A DNA stretch of 56,569 bases from Streptomyces viridochromogenes DSM 40736 (GCF_000158955.1 NZ_GG657757.1:2053159-2109727), one strand, 5' to 3'. Positions 1-8,373 are shown, counted from the first letter of the stretch. The notes: generated by a model not told the origin, from the sequence alone. Translations and numbers: made by a program.

Positions 1-135
1 GACCGGAGCCTCTTCCAGGGCAGCCTCCTCGGCCTCCTGGAAGTCGGGCCGGAGGTCCGGAAGTTCGATCTCCTCGTCCCGGCTCTGCGGGAGCTCCTCC
101 GCGACCCCGGTGGCCAGTGCCTTGCCGAGCTTCAT
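1..135 (-). CDS. Unrecognised protein, N-terminal 45 residues only (runs off left edge)
   Basis: Reading leftwards from an ATG at 135, 45 codons are open to the window edge. The start is supported by a GGAGG Shine-Dalgarno four bases upstream. The visible part begins MKLGKALATGVAEE and then becomes very acidic (many Glu/Asp, with Pro and Leu), with no signal peptide or membrane segment. I do not recognise a domain. The gene is divergent from the dapA-like gene, with a 231-base spacer between them. The 3' end lies outside the window, so function cannot be judged. Confidence 0.6.
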   Translation of the reverse strand, partial: MKLGKALATGVAEELPQSRDEEIELPDLRPDFQEAEEAALEEAPV

Positions 136-252
136 GACGCCTCCATGAAATGCCGTCGCCGACCGTCCTGGCCATGGTGACCCGAAAGGCCCGCTGTGGA
201 CATAGGGCACTCCACCACGGAAACCCGGAAGCACCCCGGAGGCAACCCGGAG

Positions 253-284
253 ACGGAAGCCGACACGAACGGAAGCCGACACAA
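253..284. repeat. Two tandem copies of a 16-bp unit
   Basis: ACGGAAGCCGACACGA is followed directly by a copy differing at one base. It lies in the 136-366 spacer between two divergent genes. The rest of that spacer shows only AT-richer stretches near 300-345 that could hold promoters; I cannot assign -10/-35 boxes with confidence. Confidence 0.6.
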
Positions 285-366
285 GACAACCGGGAAGCAT
301 CACTTACGAATACAGGGAACGAAAAGTAACTAGAGCTACACGGTCACGCCGCCGACACTACTCGGC

Positions 367-1248
367 ATGACACCCCCGTTCGGCCGCACCCTCTGCGCCA
401 TGATCACCCCGTTCACCCGCTCCGGCGCACTGGACCTCGACGGCGCGCAGCACCTGGCGGCCCACCTGGTCGCACAGGGCTGCGACGGCGTCGTCCTGTC
501 CGGCACGACGGGCGAGTCACCGACCACCACGGACGCCGAGAAGTCGGCCCTGATCACGGCCGTCCGCGAGGCCGTCGCCGACCGCGCGTCGATCGTCGCG
601 GGCGTCGGCACCGCCGACACCCGGCACACCGTGGACCTCGCCCGGGAGGCCGAGAAGGCGGGCGCGGACGGCCTGCTCGTGGTGGCCCCGTACTACAACA
701 GGCCCCCGCAGGAGGCGATCGAGGCCCACTTCCGCGAGGTCGCGGACGCGACCGAACTCCCGCTCATGCTCTACGACATCCCGGTCCGCACCGGGGTCCG
801 CATCGAACCCGAGACGATCCTCCGCCTCTCCGGACACCCCGCGGTCGTCGCGGTCAAGGACTGCTCCCACGACTTCCTCGCCGCCCAGAAGGTGCTGGAC
901 CGCACGGACCTGGCGTACTACGCGGGCTGCGACGAACACAACCTCGCCCTGTACGCGGTGGGCGGGGCGGGGTACGTCAGCACGGTCGCGAACGTGATCC
1001 CGCACCACCTGCGGGAGGTTCTGGACGCCTTCGACGCGGGCGACGCGCCCCGGGCGGCCCGCCTCCAGCAGCGGGCCACGCCCCTCATCGAGGCGATCAT
1101 GTCGGCGGGCCTGCCGGGCACGGTCACGACGAAGGCGCTCCTGAACACCCTGGACCTCCCCGCCGGACCGGTCCGCGCACCCCTGCGCCCCGCCGACCCG
1201 GGAAGGACCGACGAGCTGCGCTCCCTCTACGAGAACCTGCCGACCTGA
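367..1248 (+). CDS. dapA: DapA-family 4-hydroxy-tetrahydrodipicolinate synthase
   Basis: This 293-residue class I aldolase-type TIM barrel has the usual DapA length and residues. GTTGES is at 46-51 (pyruvate-binding Thr pair), YYN at 109-111, the catalytic Tyr at about 136 in LYDIPVRTG, and the Schiff-base lysine at 164 in VAVKDCSHDF. The family condenses pyruvate with aspartate semialdehyde, the first step towards diaminopimelate and lysine. dapD lies about 5 kb downstream, which fits that role. Streptomyces carry several DapA paralogues, and N-acetylneuraminate lyase or other pyruvate-lyase homologues share these motifs, so the exact substrate is inferred. No clear Shine-Dalgarno precedes the ATG. 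Confidence 0.82.
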   Translation: MTPPFGRTLCAMITPFTRSGALDLDGAQHLAAHLVAQGCDGVVLSGTTGESPTTTDAEKSALITAVREAVADRASIVAGVGTADTRHTVDLAREAEKAGADGLLVVAPYYNRPPQEAIEAHFREVADATELPLMLYDIPVRTGVRIEPETILRLSGHPAVVAVKDCSHDFLAAQKVLDRTDLAYYAGCDEHNLALYAVGGAGYVSTVANVIPHHLREVLDAFDAGDAPRAARLQQRATPLIEAIMSAGLPGTVTTKALLNTLDLPAGPVRAPLRPADPGRTDELRSLYENLPT

Positions 1249-1263
1249 TCAAGACGTCCTGAC

Positions 1264-1494
1264 TCAGTTCCAGGCGTACCCGTCCCCGAACAGCAGCGTG
1301 TGCTCCAGCACGTCCTCCGCGGGGTCGTCGATCTGGCCGACGTGGACGTTGGCCAGACCGAACCGGTGACCGTTGTGCGAGTTCGTGCTGGTCTCGTCGG
1401 CGTGCGCGGCCCCCGCCGGAAGCCAGCACACCGCCAGCACCGCGACCGCCCCGGCCAGACAGCGCGTCAGGGCCCGCCCGCACTCGTTCTTCAT
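1264..1494 (-). CDS. Small secreted protein, 76 residues
   Basis: The start is an ATG at 1494, seven bases downstream of AGGA. Residues 1-32 form a Sec signal peptide: positive n-region MKNECGR, hydrophobic core LAGAVAVLAVCWLPAG, and AHA cleavage site. The mature product is only about 44 residues. It is polar, with a His/Asn-rich stretch (TNSHNGHRFG) and an acidic tail containing GQIDDPAEDVLEH. There is no Cys pair and no lipobox. I believe small secreted proteins with a similar GQ(I/V)DDPxEDVLEH segment occur in Streptomyces, but I know of no function. It converges on the dapA-like gene with a 15-base gap. Confidence 0.75.
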   Translation of the reverse strand: MKNECGRALTRCLAGAVAVLAVCWLPAGAAHADETSTNSHNGHRFGLANVHVGQIDDPAEDVLEHTLLFGDGYAWN

Positions 1495-1697
1495 GTCCCG
1501 TTCCTCGTTTCGTCGGTTCGGCGTCTGATCGGACACTGCGTCCACCGGTTCATCTGCCGGAACGGCTGCGAGGTCACGCCGGACAACTCGTACGTGGCCT
1601 GGTTCGGGGTGTGGCTGGAGCTGAAGCGGGTGGACACTGGGGGTCCGAAGGCGCGCGGGGAGAGTGCCTGGCAAGGCTGAGGGGAGGGCCGGAACGC

Positions 1698-2306
1698 ATG
1701 GACCTACGCGGGCGCAAGCGGCGGCAGGCCGGAGAACTGCGGGCCAAGTACATCGCCAACCGGGAGAAGGTCCGGTCCTGGAGGACCCGATGGGACTGCC
1801 CCGAGGTCGAATGGCCGCGCTTTCCACATGTCCCGCTTCCCTGGGTGGTCCGGCCGGACGAACAGGACCGGTGGCTGAAGCACACGGCGCCCCACATGGA
1901 CGCGTACGAGTGGGTCCTCCCCGCCCGGCCCCTCGCTCGGGGCGTCAGCGAGTTACAGGCGAGGTGGGGCTTCCACCAGGGTCACGAGTTCGAGGGCCTG
2001 ACCATTCGCTTCCGGAGCGTGCTCGATCCGGACTACCTGGCCGAAAGGATCTCCCTCGGCATCCACGCCGCCGCCCTCGAGGGCTGGAGGGACGACGACC
2101 TCCACAGCCTGTACGACTGGCTCCGGGAAGGCGTGACCCACTGCACGAACTCGGGCATGGTCACCGGCACGCACCGCTCGGGCTTCCTCCTGTTCAAGAT
2201 CACCTGTGCCGTCCTGAGCCGCACGGAGATCAGCACCGAGGTCCGCACCACCCTCACCGACACGTCCCTGGACGGCGCACCGCTGCACGCCGACGGCAGC
2301 AGCTAG
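1698..2306 (+). CDS. Hypothetical protein, 202 residues, with a TTA codon
   Basis: The chosen ATG follows GGAGGG at a nine-base spacing. The product is soluble, with a basic N-terminus (MDLRGRKRRQ), a Trp-rich region at about 30-75, and a predicted helical C-terminal half. No known motif is visible. Codon 86 (1953-1955) is TTA, the rare leucine codon read by the bldA tRNA in Streptomyces, so translation should depend on bldA. It lies 77 bases upstream of the NLR-like pair on the same strand and might belong to that cassette; this is inference from position only. Confidence 0.6.
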   Translation: MDLRGRKRRQAGELRAKYIANREKVRSWRTRWDCPEVEWPRFPHVPLPWVVRPDEQDRWLKHTAPHMDAYEWVLPARPLARGVSELQARWGFHQGHEFEGLTIRFRSVLDPDYLAERISLGIHAAALEGWRDDDLHSLYDWLREGVTHCTNSGMVTGTHRSGFLLFKITCAVLSRTEISTEVRTTLTDTSLDGAPLHADGSS

Positions 2307-2383
2307 GCGGGTACTGAGCCTGCCGCATCCGCCGCTCCGGTGGCACCATGGGGGCACATGGGCACCACGGGGGAGGGAAGCCG

Positions 2384-2824
2384 ATGATCGACTCGATGGC
2401 GGCGCTCGCCGCTGCCGCCTCCACAGCGCTGGTCGGGGCGATGGCCACGGACACCTGGCAGGTGGCACGGGACGGACTGGTGCGAGTGTTCGGGCGCGGC
2501 CGGGAGGGCGAACCGGCGCAGTTGGCCGCACGGTTGGACGAAGAGGCCGCGCTGGTGAGCGCCGCGGACGACTCCGATGAGGCGCGGCGGAGTCTGCTGC
2601 CCGCCTGGCGACTGCGTGTGGAGCAGTTCCTGCTCGCCCACCCTGAAGCCGTCGACGAGCTGGGTGAGTTGACCCGGCATCTGAACAGCGCGCTGCCGGG
2701 AACACAGCAGAACTGGGTTCAGCACGTCGACGCCCGGGACCACGGCCAGGCCTTCGGGGTTCAGGGCGGGAACCTGATCGTCCATCAGCAGCCGCCGGCC
2801 GATCGGCCCGACCTCCAGCCGTGA
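2384..2824 (+). CDS. Small helical protein with C-terminal amyloid-like signalling motif (putative Bell-type effector)
   Basis: This 146-residue protein starts at an ATG just after GGGAGGG. Residues 4-35 are Ala-rich and hydrophobic (MAALAAAASTALVGAMATDTW) and could insert in a membrane. Residues 40-105 look wholly helical and charged. After a break, residues 113-135 form a Gly/Asn/aromatic segment (QHV, then GQAFGVQGGNLIV) that closely parallels the N-terminus of the next gene product. Its stop overlaps the next start in GTGA, so the two are translationally coupled. The architecture fits the Bell-domain effectors that bacterial NLRs trigger through shared amyloid motifs. The effector role is inferred, not shown. 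Confidence 0.62.
   Translation: MIDSMAALAAAASTALVGAMATDTWQVARDGLVRVFGRGREGEPAQLAARLDEEAALVSAADDSDEARRSLLPAWRLRVEQFLLAHPEAVDELGELTRHLNSALPGTQQNWVQHVDARDHGQAFGVQGGNLIVHQQPPADRPDLQP
2720..2788 (+). other. Effector-side copy of the paired signalling motif (residues 113-135)
   Basis: The segment encodes Q-H-V, a short variable stretch, then G-x-A-F-G-x-x-G-G-N-L-I-V. Aligned with the NTPase N-terminus it shares QHV, Ala, Gly, A-(F/Y)-G, G-(G/A)-(N/D)-(L/I) and V, about nine identities in 22 positions plus several conservative changes. Confidence 0.6.
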
Positions 2825-5800
2825 GCGCACAACACGTCACGGCCACCGGTGGGTTCGCCTACGGAGCCATCGGCGCGGACATCCACGTCTTCGGGGACGG
2901 CACGCCCCTCTACCTCCTGCGCACCTGGTCCGCTCCGGAGGATCCCGGCTCCGAGTGGATCCGTGAGCAGCCCAGCCGGATGCTCAACGCCCGTTTCGCC
3001 GTCGTCCCCTTCACCGGCCGCGAGCACGAGTTGCTCTCCCTGCGTACGTGGTGCACCGGCGGACCATCACGAGCGGCACGCTGGCTGCACGGCCAGGGTG
3101 GCCAGGGCAAGACGCGGCTGGCTCATCAACTCGCCCACGAGATGCGGTCCCTGGGCTGGAAGGTGGTCACCGCCGTGGAGGGGCCGGGCAGCGTCCTGCC
3201 CCCGCCCGGAAGTCAGGATCTGCGCCTGACGGACGCTGCCGGTCTGCTCCTTGTGGTCGACTACGCCGACCGGTGGTCGCTGACCAGCCTGACGTGGCTG
3301 TTCAGCAATGCTCTGCTGCACCAGCACGGAGTGCCGACCCGCGTCCTTCTGCTGGCGCGCGACACGACGTCCTGGCCGGCGCTGCGCGCGGCCCTGGCCA
3401 ACGAGCAGGTGTCCACGTCCACCCAGGAGCTGTCGCCGCTCTCGCCGCCCGGCGCCGGGGAGCGGCACGGCGGGACGGACGGGAGACCGGAGATGTTCCA
3501 CGCGGCCCTGCACGGGTTCGCCGCCCGGTACGGTCTCGATCCGCCGTCCGGACAACCGGACCTGACACACGCCGATTTCGGCCTCACGCTCGCCGTGCAC
3601 ATGGCCGCGCTGGTCGCGGTGGACGCCCGGGCCGGCGGCCGACGGGCACCACAGGACCTGGCGGGCCTGACCGTCTACCTGCTGGACCGGGAGCAGCTGG
3701 CCTGGACGCTGCTGCACGACAAACGGGGCCAGGCGCGGATCGCCACACCGCCCGCCGTGATGAACCGTACGGTGTTCGCGGCGTCTCTGGGCGGTGCCCA
3801 GCCTCCCCTGCGGGGTGCCGCGCTGGTGGACGACCTGGGGATGGGCCGGCCGACCGCGGGCGTCCTGGCCGACCATGCCGTGTGCTATCCTCCGCCCGCG
3901 GCCGCGGGCGACACCGTCCTCGAACCCCTCTACCCCGACCGTCTCGCGGAGGACTTCGTCGCCCTCACGCTGCCCGGCCATCCTGCCGACTACCCCGCCC
4001 AGCCATGGGCGGCCGACACCGCGGCGACCGTGCTGCGGCACGGCTCCGGGCCCGCCCGGCCGGTCATGGCTCTGGCGGTCGCGGCGGCCAGGTGGCCGCA
4101 TGTCGGACCCACCTGCCTGTACCCGTTACTGGCCGCCGACCCGGGTCTCGGCGTCTCGGCGGGCGGCGCCGCCCTCACCGCCCTGGCCGGACTGCCCGAC
4201 ATCGAGGCCGGCCTGCTCGAGGACATCGCCTCGCACCTGCCCGATCCTGCCCCGGCGGACCTCACCGTCGGACGAGCGACCGTCATGGTCCGTCTGCTGG
4301 AACACCGGCTCGCCTCGACCGGCGATCCGGCCGTCCACGCCAGGCTTTTCGTCAATCACGGCAACCACCTCGATGATCTCGGCCGGACCGAGGAGGCTCT
4401 GGAGGCCACGCAGCGCGCCGCGGCCTTGTTCGGCGAACTCGCCGCGGGTGATCCGCGCCGCTACGAGGAACACCTCGGCCGGGCCCTGACGAACGTGGCG
4501 GGCTTTCTCTCCGACCTCGGACGGCGAGCCGAGGCACTCAGCACCCAGGAAAGAGTGCTGGAGCTGTTCGAACGCCTCACCGCCACGGACCCTGATACGT
4601 ACGAGCCGCACCTCGCCACAGCTCTCGCCAACCTCGCCGCCCACCAGGAGAGGGCCGGCCGGTGGGAGGAGGCCTACCAGGCCAATGAACGAGCGGCAAG
4701 GATCTATCGGGCTCTCGCCGAGCGAGATCCCCAGTACCGTCGGGGCCTGGCGATCGCCCTGACCAACGCCGCCACCCTGACCTTCACACCGCCGGACGAG
4801 ACCAGCACCCTGCGGGAGGCCGTCGAGCTGAGCCGGCAACTGGCGGCCGATGGCCTGCTGATCGAGGAGACGACACTCGCCGACTCGCTTCTCGCGCTGT
4901 ACCGGGCGCTGTCCCGTGACGGCGACTTCGAGGAGGCCCTCGGTGCCGCGCGGGACGCGGTCGCCATCACCCGGCGGCTGGCCGAAGCCCACCCTCTGCG
5001 CTATGCCGAATCTCATGGCCGAGCCCTGGGGTCGCTGCGGTCCGGCCTCCTGGACGTGGGGCGTTCCGAGGAAGCGGTGTCGGTGGGCGAGGAGCAGGTC
5101 GCCATGTGGCGACGGCTGGCCCACGCGGCGCCCGACACGTACGAGGACCACCTCGTGGGCGCGTTGCACGAGCAGAACGCCGCCCGCCTGGCGGCCGGTC
5201 TTCCGGAGGATCCCGAAGCGGGCGCTCGTTCCCGGGAGGTCGACCTCGATCGCCTCACGGTCCGTGTGCCCACCACCGTCCCCACCGTGCACCGCTCTGC
5301 GATGCCACCGTTCCCCCGGCGTCCACGCCCGCCCCGGCGACTCGACTCCGAGGCTCGCGCGCTGGCCCGCGCCCGGGACTGGCCGCAGTTGTGGGCGCTG
5401 CTGCGCGAGGCGCCCCTGGTGGACGCCGTGCGGATGGCCCGACGCATACCCCGTCGCGGCTGGCTCCCCGCGGACCCCGCGGACCGCCACCTGCTGGACC
5501 GGCTGCGTGCCACGTCCGCGCGCCGCAGCGCAGCTCTGATCGATGACGCCGTGCGGGCCGCCACCAGGCCGCTCCCCGACGAACTGCACCTCTACTCGGC
5601 CAGGCACTGCTCTTTCTCGCGCCGCCCCGGCAGCGCGGTCCTGGCGGTGGCGAGAGTCGATGTCGGTGCCGGGCGGCGGTCGGGTGGCGGGCGCGAGATC
5701 ATCGAGACACTCGACCTCGACTCGGGGCGCCGTACGGTGCTCTCCCATGGCCCGGTGAACCATGAGTCCCTGGCCTGCCTCGGGTCTCGCGAGGTGGTCG

Positions 5801-6672
5801 CCGTACGGTCGCACGGAGGCCGCGAACCCGGACGCGAGCTCGTCCGCCACGGGCCCGACGGCACGACGGTGCTGGCCCGTGACGCGATGCTCACGGGCAT
5901 GAACGTCGTTGCCACGGCCGACGGGTTCGTGGGCGGGCTGGCACTCGCCCCGGCCGCGATCGTGCAGGACTCCGCCGGACGCCTGCGGAACGTGAGCTTC
6001 AGCGACTGGGGTCTGACGTCGGCCCGTCGGATCGCGGTAGCGCCCGACGGTGACCGGCTGGTCCTGTGCGACGGCTACCGGCTCGTCGCGACGGACGCGC
6101 GGTACTCCCAGATGCTCGCTGCCGCGTCCGCGGGCAACACGGAGGTGAGAGATCTGGTCTTCGCCGATGAGGATCTGCTGCTGACCGCCGACTCACGCGG
6201 CGGTGTGGTCCTCTGGCAATGGGACGGCTTCGGTCTGCGTCCGATCCGCCGACTCGACACACCTCCCTTGTCGGAGCTCGCCGCCGTGCCGGCCTGGGGC
6301 ATCGTCTGCGGCATCGCGCACAGCGAGGACCGTGTCCACTTCTTCGACACCACCGACGGTCTCAGACCGTGCCCGGCCCCGGATCTCCTCGTCGGTGACG
6401 GCACCGTACTCAAGACGGTGGCCGCCCCGCCCGGAGGACGTTTCGTCGCCTACTCCGGTTACGCCGACGTCACCGTCCGTGGATGGCAGCGGTCCTCGGC
6501 CAGGGTCACCCGGGTGCACGACCTGCACCACCCCGCCTCGGTCCTTCAGCGCCCGCTCGTCCCGCTCACCGACCCGGAGCGGTCCGCCCTCGCCTCCCCC
6601 CACAGCGACGAACCCCGGCTGGGCGAGCTGCTCGGCTTGGCGCATGCCCTCGCCGGCAGACCCGCTGGTTGA
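2821..6672 (+). CDS. NLR-like STAND NTPase with TPR array and C-terminal propeller-like region
   Basis: This 1283-residue protein starts at GTG, overlapping the upstream stop. In order it has: residues 4-25, a short Gly/aromatic motif matching the C-terminus of the upstream protein; a VPFTGRE box at 62-68; Walker A GQGGQGKT at 91-98; Walker B LLLVVDYAD at 142-150; and LLLARD at 176-181, a sensor-like element of STAND/NACHT-type NTPases. About 506-780 is a run of TPR-like helix pairs (LGRTEEAL, LGRRAEAL, AGRWEEAY). A beta-rich, propeller-like C-terminus spans about 920-1260. Codon 436 (4126-4128) is TTA. Likely role: a signalling or immunity switch that recruits its partner. The target is unknown. 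Confidence 0.72.
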   Translation: MSAQHVTATGGFAYGAIGADIHVFGDGTPLYLLRTWSAPEDPGSEWIREQPSRMLNARFAVVPFTGREHELLSLRTWCTGGPSRAARWLHGQGGQGKTRLAHQLAHEMRSLGWKVVTAVEGPGSVLPPPGSQDLRLTDAAGLLLVVDYADRWSLTSLTWLFSNALLHQHGVPTRVLLLARDTTSWPALRAALANEQVSTSTQELSPLSPPGAGERHGGTDGRPEMFHAALHGFAARYGLDPPSGQPDLTHADFGLTLAVHMAALVAVDARAGGRRAPQDLAGLTVYLLDREQLAWTLLHDKRGQARIATPPAVMNRTVFAASLGGAQPPLRGAALVDDLGMGRPTAGVLADHAVCYPPPAAAGDTVLEPLYPDRLAEDFVALTLPGHPADYPAQPWAADTAATVLRHGSGPARPVMALAVAAARWPHVGPTCLYPLLAADPGLGVSAGGAALTALAGLPDIEAGLLEDIASHLPDPAPADLTVGRATVMVRLLEHRLASTGDPAVHARLFVNHGNHLDDLGRTEEALEATQRAAALFGELAAGDPRRYEEHLGRALTNVAGFLSDLGRRAEALSTQERVLELFERLTATDPDTYEPHLATALANLAAHQERAGRWEEAYQANERAARIYRALAERDPQYRRGLAIALTNAATLTFTPPDETSTLREAVELSRQLAADGLLIEETTLADSLLALYRALSRDGDFEEALGAARDAVAITRRLAEAHPLRYAESHGRALGSLRSGLLDVGRSEEAVSVGEEQVAMWRRLAHAAPDTYEDHLVGALHEQNAARLAAGLPEDPEAGARSREVDLDRLTVRVPTTVPTVHRSAMPPFPRRPRPPRRLDSEARALARARDWPQLWALLREAPLVDAVRMARRIPRRGWLPADPADRHLLDRLRATSARRSAALIDDAVRAATRPLPDELHLYSARHCSFSRRPGSAVLAVARVDVGAGRRSGGGREIIETLDLDSGRRTVLSHGPVNHESLACLGSREVVAVRSHGGREPGRELVRHGPDGTTVLARDAMLTGMNVVATADGFVGGLALAPAAIVQDSAGRLRNVSFSDWGLTSARRIAVAPDGDRLVLCDGYRLVATDARYSQMLAAASAGNTEVRDLVFADEDLLLTADSRGGVVLWQWDGFGLRPIRRLDTPPLSELAAVPAWGIVCGIAHSEDRVHFFDTTDGLRPCPAPDLLVGDGTVLKTVAAPPGGRFVAYSGYADVTVRGWQRSSARVTRVHDLHHPASVLQRPLVPLTDPERSALASPHSDEPRLGELLGLAHALAGRPAG
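2830..2895 (+). other. NLR-side copy of the paired signalling motif (residues 4-25)
   Basis: It encodes Q-H-V-T-A, then F-A-Y-G-A-I-G-A-D-I-H-V-F-G at the extreme N-terminus of the NTPase. That is the position expected for an NLR-associated amyloid template motif. Confidence 0.58.
4126..4128 (+). promoter_or_regulatory. TTA leucine codon (bldA dependence) in the NLR-like gene
   Basis: The triplet is in frame as codon 436, within YPLLAAD. A second in-frame TTA is at 1953-1955 in the upstream hypothetical gene. I noticed no TTA in the core metabolic genes, though I did not scan every codon. Confidence 0.8.
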
Positions 6673-6690
6673 CGAGGCGACCAGCGGGTC
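6659..6690. terminator. Bidirectional hairpin between convergent NLR-like gene and dapD
   Basis: GACCCGCTGGT at 6659-6669 pairs perfectly with ACCAGCGGGTC at 6680-6690 across a ten-base loop. It overlaps the last codons of the NTPase gene and precedes the dapD stop on the other strand. There is no U-run, as is common in Streptomyces. Confidence 0.7.
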
Positions 6691-6704
6691 ACGGCCGTCC
6701 GTGA

Positions 6705-7694
6705 TCAGTTGTGGCTGTGCAGGACCTCGTTCAGACCGCCCCACACCGCGTTGTTCGGCCGGGCCTCGACCGCGCCGGTGACCGAGTTGCGGCGGAAGAG
6801 GATGTTGGACGCGCCGGACAGCTCGCGGGCCTTGACGATCTGGCCGTCGGGCATGGTGACGCGGGTGCCGGCGGTGACGTAGAGGCCGGCCTCGACGACG
6901 CACTCGTCGCCGAGGGCGATGCCGACGCCCGCCTCGGCGCCGATCAGGCAGCGCTCGCCGATGGAGATGATCACGTTGCCGCCGCCGGACAGGGTGCCCA
7001 TCGTGGAGGCGCCGCCGCCGATGTCCGAGCCGTCGCCGATCACGACGCCCGCGGAGATGCGGCCCTCGACCATCGACGTGCCGAGCGTGCCGGCGTTGAA
7101 GTTGACGAAGCCCTCGTGCATCACGGTGGTGCCCTCGGAGAGGTGCGCACCGAGGCGGACCCGGTCGGCGTCGGCGATCCGGACGCCCTTCGGGGCCACG
7201 TAGTCCGTCATGCGCGGGAACTTGTCGACGGAGGTCACCTGGAGGTGCAGGCCCTCGGCGCGCGCGTTCAGCCGCACCTTCTCGATGTCGTCGACGGCGA
7301 CCGGGCCGAGCGAGGTCCAGGCGACATTGGCGAGGTGGCCGAAGATGCCGTCGAGGCTCTGGCCGTGCGGCTTGACCAGGCGGTGCGAGAGCAAGTGCAG
7401 ACGCAGGTAGACGTCGTGCGCGTCGACCGGCTTCTCGTCGAGCGAGGAGATGACCGTGCGGACCGCGACCACCTCGACACCCCGGCGGGTGTCCGGGCCG
7501 ATCGCCGCGGTCGCGCCGCCGCCGAGCAGCTCCGCGGCCTGTTCGGCGGAGAGCCGCTCGGTGCCGGACGGGCCGGGCTCGGCCGCCAGTTCGGGCGCGG
7601 GGAACCAGGTGTCGAGGACGGTGCCGTCGGCGGCGATCGTGGCGAGGCCGGCGGCCACGGCGCCGGTGGTGCGAGGAGCAGTCGTGTCGGTCAT
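6705..7694 (-). CDS. dapD: 2,3,4,5-tetrahydropyridine-2,6-dicarboxylate N-succinyltransferase
   Basis: This 329-residue protein has the actinobacterial DapD length. Residues from about 165 on form a left-handed beta-helix of hexapeptide repeats, including [56 protein letters not shown] and [16 protein letters not shown]. The enzyme transfers succinate from succinyl-CoA to the tetrahydrodipicolinate amino group in the succinylase branch of DAP/lysine synthesis. The ATG at 7694 has no Shine-Dalgarno. A TAGGTT box ends six bases upstream, so the transcript is probably leaderless. A 16-bp palindrome sits just upstream of that box. Confidence 0.92.
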   Translation of the reverse strand: MTDTTAPRTTGAVAAGLATIAADGTVLDTWFPAPELAAEPGPSGTERLSAEQAAELLGGGATAAIGPDTRRGVEVVAVRTVISSLDEKPVDAHDVYLRLHLLSHRLVKPHGQSLDGIFGHLANVAWTSLGPVAVDDIEKVRLNARAEGLHLQVTSVDKFPRMTDYVAPKGVRIADADRVRLGAHLSEGTTVMHEGFVNFNAGTLGTSMVEGRISAGVVIGDGSDIGGGASTMGTLSGGGNVIISIGERCLIGAEAGVGIALGDECVVEAGLYVTAGTRVTMPDGQIVKARELSGASNILFRRNSVTGAVEARPNNAVWGGLNEVLHSHN

Positions 7695-7700
7695 GAGGGC

Positions 7701-7722
7701 AACCTAACCGGCATACGCCGGT
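7701..7722 (-). promoter_or_regulatory. dapD leaderless promoter with 16-bp palindrome
   Basis: Read leftwards, TAGGTT (7706-7701) lies six bases before the dapD ATG. ACCGGC-ATAC-GCCGGT at 7707-7722 is a perfect 6-4-6 inverted repeat directly upstream of that -10 box, where a repressor could block RNA polymerase. The -35 is weak. Confidence 0.45.
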
Positions 7723-7824
7723 CGATGCGAACCGGTGCGGGGGCGTCTCACGGGACGGGCGGTATCCGCCCGTGCGGGGCACCCCTCAGCAGCACGGACG
7801 CCTCGCCGCCTCGCCCCGCCGGCA

Positions 7825-8373
7825 TCATTCCCGGGCCCCGGCGACGATCCGTCCCAGCACCTCCCGCGCGTACGACTCGTCGTAGGGCACGCCGGTCAGC
7901 AGCACCTGGAGACAGATGCCGTCCACGACCGCCACCAGCGCCCGCGCGGTCACCGGGTCCGTGCGCCGGGACAGCGACTCGGCGACCTGCTCGGCCCACT
8001 CGTCGGCGACGGGCCGCAGGGCGGGCCGGCGCAGGGCGGCGAGGTAGAGCTCGTACTCCAGCTCGACCCCCGTCCGGTCGCCCGCGAGCCACTCCCCCAT
8101 CGACCCGGCGAGTTCGGCCGCCAGGTCGGTCCGGGGGTCCTCCAGGCCGCCGCGCGAGGCGATCACCTTGGCGAAGCCTTCGTTGGCCTGCCGCAGCGCG
8201 GCGACCAGCAGCTCGTCGAGGGTCTTGAAGTGGTACGTCGTCGAGCCGAGCGGCACATCGGCCTCGGCGGCGGCACTGCGGTGGCTCAGCCCGGCGATTC
8301 CCTTCGCCCCGACGACCCGGATCGCCGCGTCGATGATCCGCTGCCGCCGCTCGGGATCGTGGCGCCGGGGCAT
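7825..8373 (-). CDS. TetR-family transcriptional regulator
   Basis: This 182-residue protein has an N-terminal TetR helix-turn-helix at about 8-55 (RRQRIIDAAIRVVGAKGIAGLSHRSAAAEADVP... with TTYHF) followed by an all-helical ligand-binding domain. Its ATG shares one base with the TGA of the SMR transporter gene (TGATG), so the pair is translationally coupled. The obvious target is its own operon: two identical-arm palindromes lie immediately upstream of the SMR start. The ligand is unknown; by analogy with QacR/EmrE-type pairs it would be a cationic or hydrophobic drug. Confidence 0.88.
   Translation of the reverse strand: MPRRHDPERRQRIIDAAIRVVGAKGIAGLSHRSAAAEADVPLGSTTYHFKTLDELLVAALRQANEGFAKVIASRGGLEDPRTDLAAELAGSMGEWLAGDRTGVELEYELYLAALRRPALRPVADEWAEQVAESLSRRTDPVTARALVAVVDGICLQVLLTGVPYDESYAREVLGRIVAGARE

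Noticed and set aside
1300..1680. 126-codon plus-strand frame overlapping the secreted-protein gene
   Set aside because: Most of it is antisense to the signal-peptide gene; no ribosome site, no domain.
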